NCBI GenBank assembly: GCA_937910825.1
Contig: CALEMO010000214.1
Span: 1 to 5,934 of the forward strand
Direction of reading: 5' to 3'
Length of the DNA: 5,934 nucleotides
DNA from: an uncultured Solirubrobacterales bacterium
Lineage (GTDB): Bacteria; Actinomycetota; Thermoleophilia; Solirubrobacterales; 70-9
In this document: in pieces, positions 1 through 4,707 of the stretch
Position numbering within the stretch: the first letter of the stretch is position 1
Layout of the letters: each line of letters starts with the position of its first letter
Program-made: the position numbers and the translations under genes
Notes under the pieces: generated by a model
Seen by the model: the letters and a program-made list of their open reading frames with translations, nothing else
Databases searched by the model: none
Told to the model about the DNA's origin: nothing

Positions 1-415
1 CGCAGGCCCTGCTCAGCAGGTAGGTGCCACGCACATTGATGTCCTGCATCAGGTCGTAGGACTTCATCGCAAGGTCGTCGATGCCGGCGAGGTTTATGGC
101 ACTCGCGTTGTTCACACAGATGTCTATGACGCCGAAAGTTTCGGCAGCCAGAGCGACCGCAGCGTTCACCTGGTCCTCGTCCCGCACGTCGCCGACGATC
201 GGCAGGGCCTTGCCGCCGGCTGCTTCGATCTGCGCGGCAGCCGTATGGATCGTGCCTTCAAGCTTCGGATGCGGCTGATCGGTTTTCGCGATCAGCGCCA
301 CGTTGGCGCCGTCGGCCGCCGCCTTGAGAGCGATCGCCAGACCGATCCCCCGGCTCCCCCCGGAGAGGATCATTGTTTTACCCGACAAGCTGTCGCCACT
401 GGTTTCGTTATTCAT
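1..415 (-). CDS. SDR family oxidoreductase, HSDL2-like (partial, C-terminus outside window)
   Basis: NAD(P)-dependent short-chain dehydrogenase/reductase; 138 N-terminal residues are visible and the gene runs off the left edge. Reading minus from ATG 415-413, residues 12-42 form the first Rossmann beta-alpha-beta unit, with glycine motif SGGSRGIG at 18-25 in place of the usual TGxxxGIG. Next come AKTDQPHPKLEGTI (43-56), a stretch typical of the hydroxysteroid-dehydrogenase-like-2 group, GDVRD (75-79) for the adenine ring, NNAS (102-105) and the structural Asn in DINVRG (Asn127). The catalytic Ser/Tyr/Lys lie beyond the edge, so activity cannot be judged. HSDL2-like proteins are linked to lipid or acyl-CoA metabolism, but their substrates are poorly known. 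No clear ribosome binding site precedes the ATG; the other nearby ATG (427) reaches a stop after five codons. It lies 42 bp downstream of a decayed VOC gene on the same strand and may once have been co-transcribed with it. Fold assignment is firm; substrate unknown. Confidence 0.9.
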   Translation of the reverse strand, partial: MNNETSGDSLSGKTMILSGGSRGIGLAIALKAAADGANVALIAKTDQPHPKLEGTIHTAAAQIEAAGGKALPIVGDVRDEDQVNAAVALAAETFGVIDICVNNASAINLAGIDDLAMKSYDLMQDINVRGTYLLSRAC

Positions 416-457
416 TGCGCGGCATGCTACGACTATTTCGTCATCTGCCCCGCCGGG

Positions 458-774
458 TCAATCCTGCATTTGAATCTTGATCACGGTGAAAGTTGCGCCT
501 GCCGGATCCTGAAGGCCAGTCATGCGACCGACCGTATGTACATCAAAGGCACAACGACCGGGCCTCCCATTTCGACGCACTTGTCGGCGGTCGCATACGC
601 GTCGTCGACCGCAAAAGCCACGTTCCAGTGGTCCGAAATCCCCTCGGGCATCTGAACGGCCGTTGATCTTCGCCCGAAGGGGTTGACACGCGGCCCGGGC
701 TTGATCGGCGGGTCTGGGACCGGGGCCCGATCAGGATCGGAATGCACGGGCGGCACTTTCCGAGATTGGGTCAC
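458..774 (-). pseudogene. VOC (glyoxalase-fold) protein remnant, frameshifted and N-terminally truncated
   Basis: Only the second half of a VOC module is recognisable. From GTG 774 the minus frame reads through GRRSTAVQMPEG, then SDHWNVAFAVDDAYATADKCVEMGG, which matches the beta strand and helix of two-domain VOC proteins, and then falls out of frame, meeting a TGA at 520-522. Moving to the neighbouring frame at about 547 restores the expected ending: FDVHTVGRMTGLQDPAGATF, then TVIKIQMQD and TGA at 458-460. The break is therefore about one missing base near 547-549, between GTG CC and TTT GAT; loss of four bases would fit the common VVVPPFDV spacing even better. The first half of the fold is absent: only about 60 bp separate this reading frame from the aldehyde dehydrogenase start, and an in-frame TAA lies just upstream. 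The first 28 or so residues look like filler. A sequencing error could explain the frameshift but not the missing N-terminus. The gene reads toward the SDR. Confidence 0.75.
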
Positions 775-837
775 TCGCCCAGATTACGCGGGTAGACTGT
801 GCCGGGTTGTCACATAACTTCTGAGGATTGGAGAGAT
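775..837 (+). promoter_or_regulatory. Leader and ribosome binding region of the aldehyde dehydrogenase gene
   Basis: This short divergent gap lies between the decayed VOC gene and the aldehyde dehydrogenase. GGAG at 830-833 (within GGAGAG 830-835), with GAGG at 823-826 a few bases earlier, gives a purine-rich Shine-Dalgarno region just upstream of ATG 838 and favours that start over GTG 799, which has none. A weak -10-like TAGACT lies at 793-798 without a well-spaced -35, so I do not call a defined promoter. I saw no convincing operator palindrome. Confidence 0.4.
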
Positions 838-2208
838 ATGAGCGCCTACAAAGTCGTAAACCCGGCAGATGGTGAGACGGTCAAGGAATACACGCAAGTT
901 TCCGACGCCGAGCTCTCGCAGGCGATTTCAAAGGCGGAGGGTGCCTACCGGTCCTGGTCGTCCAGTTCCACGGTCGCCGAAAGAGCCGATCTCATCCGCG
1001 CTGTGGCTTCCTTCCACACCGAGCGGCGGGAAGATCTCGCCAGGATCATCGGCCGGGAGATGGGAAAGCCTATGGAACAGTCACTCGGCGAAATCGACTT
1101 TTGCGCCGCGATCTACGAGTACTACGCGGACAACGCTGAAAACTTTCTCAAGGACGAGCCGATCGAGCTTCTCGATGGAGAAGGCAGCGCCTTGATCAGG
1201 CGCGGCCCGATCGGTCCGCTGCTCGGCATCATGCCGTGGAACTTCCCCTACTACCAAGTCGCCCGATTCGCTGGTCCTAATCTCATTCTCGGAAATACGA
1301 TCCTCCTGAAGCCGGCGCCGCAGTGCCCGGAATCGGCCGAGGCGCTCGACCAGATGTACAACGACGCGGGCTTCCCCGAAGGCGCCTATACGGGCATCCT
1401 CGCCTCGCATGAGCAGGTGGCCGAAGTGATCGCCGACCCAAGGATTGCCGCCGTATCGCTCACCGGGTCTGAACGGGCCGGAGCGGCCGTAGCCGAGGTC
1501 GCCGGGCGTAACCTGAAAAAGGTTGTACTCGAGCTGGGCGGCTCTGATCCGTTCATCCTGCTCGGGGCCGACAACCTCGACGAAGCGGTGACCGCGGCGG
1601 TCGCGGCCCGGATTGATAACAGCGGGCAGGCATGCAACGCGGCCAAGCGCTTCATCGTGGCCGACGAGCTCTATGACGATTTCCTTGAAGGCTTCACCGC
1701 TGGCATGAGTGCCTCCCAGCCGGGAGACCCCGCGATCGAGGAAACTGAACTCGGTCCGTTGTCTTCGGACACGACGGCAGAGCGCCTGAGAGATCAGCTT
1801 GACCGCGCGGTAAGTCAGGGCGCGAAGGTAGCGGTCGGAGGCGGAAACGAAGGCAACTATTTCGAAGGCACGGTTCTGGTGGACGTCACCGAGGACAACT
1901 CTGCCTACCGCGAAGAATTCTTCGGGCCGATCGCGACCGTATTCAGGGTCGGATCTGAAGAAGAGGCGATCAAGCTTGCCAATGACACACCGTTCGGTCT
2001 CGGCTCGTACGTTTTCTCGAACGATCGTGATCAGGCACTTCGTGTCGCCGACAGCCTCGAGGCGGGCATGGTTTTCGTCAACGGAGTCGGACTCGACGGA
2101 GTGGAGCTGCCGTTTGGCGGAGTCAAGCGCTCAGGGTTCGGCCGTGAGCTGGGCCGCTACGGAATCGAAGAGTTCGCCAACAAGAAGCTGATCCGGATCG
2201 TCGAGTAG
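838..2208 (+). CDS. gabD1: NAD(P)-dependent aldehyde dehydrogenase, succinate-semialdehyde dehydrogenase (GabD1/Sad) class
   Basis: Oxidises an aldehyde to the acid with NAD(P)+; the closest recognisable group, GabD1/Sad, converts succinic semialdehyde to succinate in the cytoplasm (end of GABA breakdown and the 2-oxoglutarate shunt). The 456 residues match the short GabD1/Sad length. Visible motifs: MPWNFPYYQVARFAGPN at 132-148 with the oxyanion Asn135; LGNTILLKPA with cofactor-contacting Lys158; SLTGSE at 207-212; ELGGSDPF with general base Glu232; NSGQACNAAKRF with catalytic Cys266; EEFFGPI at 359-365; and PFGGVKRSGFGRE near 435-447. All catalytic residues are present. ATG 838 is preferred to GTG 799 because a GGAG lies just upstream and MSAYKVVNPADGE is a typical family N-terminus. 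The gene stands alone: a hairpin follows, and no GABA aminotransferase or transporter is in the window. Substrate specificity and the NAD/NADP preference are inferred from family resemblance only. Confidence 0.93.
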   Translation: MSAYKVVNPADGETVKEYTQVSDAELSQAISKAEGAYRSWSSSSTVAERADLIRAVASFHTERREDLARIIGREMGKPMEQSLGEIDFCAAIYEYYADNAENFLKDEPIELLDGEGSALIRRGPIGPLLGIMPWNFPYYQVARFAGPNLILGNTILLKPAPQCPESAEALDQMYNDAGFPEGAYTGILASHEQVAEVIADPRIAAVSLTGSERAGAAVAEVAGRNLKKVVLELGGSDPFILLGADNLDEAVTAAVAARIDNSGQACNAAKRFIVADELYDDFLEGFTAGMSASQPGDPAIEETELGPLSSDTTAERLRDQLDRAVSQGAKVAVGGGNEGNYFEGTVLVDVTEDNSAYREEFFGPIATVFRVGSEEEAIKLANDTPFGLGSYVFSNDRDQALRVADSLEAGMVFVNGVGLDGVELPFGGVKRSGFGRELGRYGIEEFANKKLIRIVE

Positions 2209-2217
2209 CTTCATTTC

Positions 2218-2255
2218 TGGTTGGCCCGGCTGGCGGTCAGGAGCCGGGCCAATCA
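2218..2255 (+). terminator. Strong hairpin between aldehyde dehydrogenase and ZIP genes
   Basis: TTGGCCCGGCT (2221-2231) and AGCCGGGCCAA (2242-2252) are perfect reverse complements around a 10-nt loop. Three more pairs (T2218-A2255, G2219-C2254, and a G-U at 2220/2253) extend the stem to 14 bp. It begins 9 bp after the dehydrogenase stop. No T-run follows, so classic intrinsic termination is uncertain. The right arm ends one base before the ATG of the ZIP gene, and the AGGAG at 2239-2243 sits in the loop and start of the right arm, so the fold could also affect ZIP translation. Confidence 0.6.
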
Positions 2256-2981
2256 ATGCTTGAACTAATCATCGCCGCTTCGTTGACGACTGTTGCAACC
2301 GGCATCGGGGCGATACCGGTGATCCTGATGGGCTCACGGGCAGAAACCTTGCGACCGATGCTGCTCGGCATCGCCGCGGGCGTGATGATCGTCGCTTCCT
2401 GCCTCGGGCTGATCGGACCGGCACTTGATCGGGGATCCCTGGGGCAGGTAGCTGCCGGCGTGGCCCTTGGGGTGGTTTTTCTGCTCGGCGCCAGGAAGTT
2501 TCTTTCCCATGGATCAAAGGACTCCGCGGGCCTTAACGCAGGAGCGACTTCGCTGCTCGTATTCCTGGTCCTCTTCGTACACAGCCTGCCCGAAGGTTTC
2601 GCCATCGGCACCGCGTACGCGGAAGATCCGTCGACGATCGGACTGTTCATCGTGATCGCGATCGCGATCCAGAACATTCCCGAAGGAACCAGCGTTGCAA
2701 TACCGCTCGCCGCCAACGGTGCCTCACCGACCCGACAGGTGCTCGCGGCGATCCTCAGCAGCGTGCCGCAGCCGATCGGAGCGGTGATCGCTTTCCTGCT
2801 CGTCGGCGCGATTTCGGGATTGCTTCCGATTTCATTCGGTTTTGCGGCCGGAGCAATGCTTGCGCTCTCGCTGATCGAGCTGGTCCCCCAGGGATTTCGT
2901 GCCGGGCCCGGCCTGACGATTGGCGGCCTGCTCGCCGGAGCCGCTGTGATGGTCGTGCTCGACGGACTGCTCGGTGTCTGA
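2256..2981 (+). CDS. ZIP family divalent metal transporter
   Basis: Inner-membrane ZIP (GufA/ZupT-like) carrier, expected to bring Zn2+ or a similar divalent metal into the cytoplasm. The 241 residues form about eight hydrophobic segments, near 1-25, 33-57, 63-83, 95-120, 127-150, 160-176, 178-200 and 217-241, the usual count and length. Segment 4 carries HSLPEGFAIG (His109, Glu113) and segment 5 carries QNIPEG (Gln139, Asn140, Glu143), the paired metal-binding PEG motifs of the family. In segment 6 the usual glutamate of EPxGA is Gln162 (QPIGA), and the usual Asn and Asp neighbours in segments 4 and 5 are Ser110 and Asn140, which suggests a reduced second metal site. The metal-binding loop between segments 3 and 4 is short, with one histidine (SHGSKDS). 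ATG 2256 follows AGGAG (2239-2243) at a long 12-nt spacing within a hairpin. The alkyltransferase-like gene starts 3 nt after the stop. Metal specificity cannot be read from the sequence. Confidence 0.92.
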   Translation: MLELIIAASLTTVATGIGAIPVILMGSRAETLRPMLLGIAAGVMIVASCLGLIGPALDRGSLGQVAAGVALGVVFLLGARKFLSHGSKDSAGLNAGATSLLVFLVLFVHSLPEGFAIGTAYAEDPSTIGLFIVIAIAIQNIPEGTSVAIPLAANGASPTRQVLAAILSSVPQPIGAVIAFLLVGAISGLLPISFGFAAGAMLALSLIELVPQGFRAGPGLTIGGLLAGAAVMVVLDGLLGV

Positions 2982-2984
2982 GGT

Positions 2985-3275
2985 TTGACCTACGGTGGCG
3001 AAAAGCGCATTCTCGACATGGTCAGGGCTATCCCGGAGGGGTTCGTCCGGACCTACGGTGACATTTGCCCCGCCGCGCCGCGCGTGGTCGGCCAGGTGCT
3101 TTCCCGGACCAGCGAGCGGATGCCTTGGCATCGTGTGGTTCGGGCAGATGGCGGTCTGCCCCTCGGCGCCGAGCAGCAGGCGCTGCTCGAAGCTGAAGAC
3201 GTGCCGGTCGAGCATGGAAAAGTGGTCATGGACGATGCCCGGCTGCCGGTCATGCCCGGCGACATGCCCGACTGA
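2985..3275 (+). CDS. Alkyltransferase-like (ATL) DNA-repair protein, MGMT DNA-binding-domain family
   Basis: A 96-residue protein related to the DNA-binding domain of O6-alkylguanine-DNA alkyltransferase. IPEGFVRTYGDI (16-27, with the base-flipping Tyr24), the recognition-helix region APRVVGQVL (31-39, Arg33 as the intercalating arginine) and PWHRVVRADG (47-56) follow in family order. The reactive cysteine of PCHR is replaced by Trp48, the mark of ATL proteins. ATLs cannot transfer alkyl groups; they bind O6-alkylguanine, flip the base and hand the lesion to nucleotide excision repair. TTG 2985 is taken as start because an in-frame TGA (the ZIP stop) ends 3 nt upstream and the next candidate, ATG 3018, would remove the first helix. 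TGAGG at 2979-2983 is only one base away from the TTG, so re-initiation by ribosomes leaving the ZIP gene is plausible. The tail after about residue 75 is less conserved. It converges on the crotonase gene. Confidence 0.88.
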   Translation: MTYGGEKRILDMVRAIPEGFVRTYGDICPAAPRVVGQVLSRTSERMPWHRVVRADGGLPLGAEQQALLEAEDVPVEHGKVVMDDARLPVMPGDMPD

Positions 3276-3293
3276 GCTTCGCCCAACTCAGTC
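3270..3293. terminator. Small palindrome spanning two convergent stop codons
   Basis: GACTGAG (3270-3276) and CTCAGTC (3287-3293) are exact reverse complements around a 10-nt loop. The left arm contains the TGA of the alkyltransferase-like gene (3273-3275) and the right arm the TGA of the minus-strand crotonase gene (3288-3290); both genes end GAC-TGA-G. The position between convergent genes suits a bidirectional terminator, but the 7-bp stem is modest and lacks a T-run, so function is inferred. Confidence 0.4.
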
Positions 3294-3962
3294 CTCCAGC
3301 TCCTCTTCAATCCCTCGGCGAACCGCCTCGATGGCTATCGCCCGGGCCCTCAGTTTCGTCGCCTTGTGCGCACCTGCGTCAAGTGCTGCCAGTTGCGCTG
3401 CCGATTCAATCGCGGCCGCCTCGAGATCCTCAGCGGCAACTACCCGGTCCAGAAAGCCCGCTGCCTGGGCCTCTGTCGGCGAGTAGGTCTTCGCGGTGAT
3501 GACGGCTCTATTGAATTCCGCCGGGGTCAGGCGGGCTCGCGCCAGTTCGACCACAAAAAGCGGCACGGTGAGTCCGATCTTGACTTCATTCATGCCGTAC
3601 TTGAATACGCCGTCAACGCCGATCCTTGAATCAGCACAAAGCGGAAGAAAGGTTCCTGCGGCCAGCGCATGCCCGCTGCAGGCCGTGACCACGGGCCTCG
3701 CAAATGCCATTACTCGCTCGCAGAGAGTCGCCCCGAGCAGAAGCATCTCCTTGATCCGCTCAGGCTGATCATTGAATACCTTGAGGTCGAAGCCTGCTGA
3801 GAAGAAGCCGTGTCTGCCACTCAGCACCGTTACCGCGCCATCCGATTCTGCCCGGTCGAAAGCCGCATGGAGTTCCTTCAGCATCTCGATCGAGAACGCG
3901 TTCACCTTACCGTCGTCCATGCGGATGCTGGCGACGCCCTCATTCAGTTCGTATTCAACCAT
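3288..3962 (-). CDS. Crotonase/enoyl-CoA hydratase family protein
   Basis: A short 224-residue crotonase-fold protein, expected to bind an acyl-CoA thioester in the cytoplasm. The oxyanion-hole motifs are visible: HGFFSAGFDLKVF at 51-63 and CSGHALAAGTFLPLCADSR at 95-113. Of the two glutamates that act in true enoyl-CoA hydratases, the second is kept (Glu126 in MNEVKIGLTVP), while the first, in GGGCEL, aligns with Phe105 (AAGTFL). Ordinary trans-2-enoyl-CoA hydration is therefore doubtful, and isomerase, thioesterase-like or other crotonase chemistry is possible. The C-terminal region is short compared with the roughly 260 residues of standard hydratases. ATG 3962 is chosen because MVEYELNEGVASIRMDDGKVNAFS is the usual family start; a TTG at 3992 would add ten unconserved residues and overlap the VOC gene by 8 bp. 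It follows the VOC gene by 22 bp on the same strand, so the two are probably co-transcribed. Confidence 0.88.
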   Translation of the reverse strand: MVEYELNEGVASIRMDDGKVNAFSIEMLKELHAAFDRAESDGAVTVLSGRHGFFSAGFDLKVFNDQPERIKEMLLLGATLCERVMAFARPVVTACSGHALAAGTFLPLCADSRIGVDGVFKYGMNEVKIGLTVPLFVVELARARLTPAEFNRAVITAKTYSPTEAQAAGFLDRVVAAEDLEAAAIESAAQLAALDAGAHKATKLRARAIAIEAVRRGIEEELED

Positions 3963-3984
3963 CTCGCCGTTGCCTGCCGGCTGC

Positions 3985-4371
3985 TCAGGCAACCGGCGCG
4001 TACCGCTTATGCAGCATCAGTGCGTTGCCATCCGGATCCTGGAAGAACGCCATGTGGCATACCCCTGAATCCATGGTGTCGATCGCGAACTTGATCCCCT
4101 TGCCTTCGAGTTCCTTCCTGGCCTCCTCAACGTCCGGAACCTGGAGCGCTATCGGTGAATTGTGGCTCTGAAAAGTCTGTCCGAAGGAAGTGGGTTCCCA
4201 GACGGCCAGGGTCAAATTGCCTGCTTCGAATTCCCAGGCGGGCTGGTCCCCCCATTGCTTCGATTTCTCCAGGCCGAGAACGTTCTCGTAAAACTCAACC
4301 GCCTGGTCGATGTTCTCTGTGGGCACTACGACAAAGTCAACCGCGTTTACGTTCATTCTCCGACCGTCCAT
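3985..4371 (-). CDS. VOC family protein (glyoxalase/bleomycin-resistance fold)
   Basis: A complete single VOC module of 128 residues made of two beta-alpha-beta-beta-beta halves. The first half runs from VNAVDFVVVPT through the helix IDQAVEFYENVLGLE to LTLAVWEP; the second from SPIALQVPDVEEARKELEGKGIKF to GVCHMAFFQDPDGNALMLHKRYAP. The DPDGN turn and the CHMAFF strand are typical of the family. The first-strand metal ligand (often His) is Val/Phe here and the last strand ends LMLHKR rather than the usual LxE, so a classic glyoxalase I metal site is not evident. Members include dioxygenases, isomerases, lyases and binding proteins; the function here is unknown. ATG 4371 is used, but ATG 4356 (MNVNAVDF) fits the family start equally well. 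A GGAG sits only one base before that second ATG. It is first in a two-gene unit with the crotonase 22 bp downstream. Confidence 0.87.
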   Translation of the reverse strand: MDGRRMNVNAVDFVVVPTENIDQAVEFYENVLGLEKSKQWGDQPAWEFEAGNLTLAVWEPTSFGQTFQSHNSPIALQVPDVEEARKELEGKGIKFAIDTMDSGVCHMAFFQDPDGNALMLHKRYAPVA

Positions 4372-4442
4372 TGATTTCGGGATGCTGTCTGAACCATAGC
4401 TTCAGCGAGGCAAATATTCTTTGTCGATGTCATACGAACTGC

Positions 4443-4625
4443 TTCGCTCCGAAGCTGGTCGAACCCGACGTGGTCCGGCAACCATTCAACGATACGAACG
4501 AGGATCAGCTCTGGCTGGTCGTGGGAGCCCCCGCTGAAGCGTCAAATACCCTCGAGATAGAGGATGAAGATCTCGCCTGGCATTTCCCAGACGGACCGCA
4601 GGCATTGCCACCTGAACTCGGCTGA
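4443..4625 (+). pseudogene. Orphan C-terminal fragment of a cupin-domain protein
   Basis: Sixty residues before TGA 4623-4625 read VVRQPFNDTNEDQLWLVVGAP, then NTLEIEDEDLAWHFPDGPQALPPELG. This resembles the last strands and tail of actinobacterial single-domain cupins, in which a PPGVVRQPFND strand precedes a VVGAP strand. The metal-binding first cupin motif (GxxxHxH) and the rest of the barrel are missing, and the upstream DNA runs into the divergent VOC gene within about 70 bp. No good in-frame start exists: TTG 4371 would add an unconserved leader. In another frame ATG 4427 begins MSYELLRSE, which looks like a cupin N-terminus, so an internal deletion of roughly 80 residues joining the two ends is possible but speculative. 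Treated as a gene remnant; the cupin call rests on motif memory. Confidence 0.6.
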
Positions 4626-4634
4626 AGCAAACGC

Positions 4635-4651
4635 GCCGGGGTTCTCCCGGC
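4635..4651 (+). terminator. Hairpin after the cupin remnant
   Basis: GCCGGG (4635-4640) pairs perfectly with CCCGGC (4646-4651) around a 5-nt loop, 9 bp after the cupin stop. A weaker AGGC/GCCT stem (4652-4655 with 4662-4665) follows directly. There is no T-run, so this may be a weak or relic terminator insulating release factor 3 from upstream transcription. Between here and 4707 I see no gene and no clear promoter. Confidence 0.3.
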
Positions 4652-4707
4652 AGGCGTAGCAGCCTCTCCACGGCGGTGGTCTGCGCCAGTGGCTACCCTG
4701 AAGTGTC

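Noticed and set aside
245..655. Plus-strand open frame of 136 codons
   Set aside because: It lies opposite the SDR start and the VOC remnant, both of which show clear family motifs on the minus strand; its own translation is arginine/cysteine-rich and matches nothing.
520..774. Minus open frame as an intact 84-residue gene
   Set aside because: The VOC ending continues in the adjacent frame to 458, so this is the upstream piece of a frameshifted remnant.
793..798. TAGACT as a -10 promoter box for the aldehyde dehydrogenase
   Set aside because: No -35 element at 16-18 bp spacing; the nearest TTGGGT (766-771) is 21 bp away.
2237..2716. Minus-strand frame antisense to the ZIP gene
   Set aside because: A Ser/Pro/Ala-rich shadow of a strongly coding, motif-bearing plus-strand gene.
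2995..3486. Plus-strand GTG frame with a better-spaced GAGG than the TTG 2985 start
   Set aside because: Its translation is Ser/Arg-rich low-complexity and runs antisense into the crotonase; the alkyltransferase-like frame carries all the family motifs.
4155..4625. Single 156-codon plus-strand gene
   Set aside because: The first 70 or so codons are antisense to the intact VOC gene; only the last 60 codons resemble a protein family.
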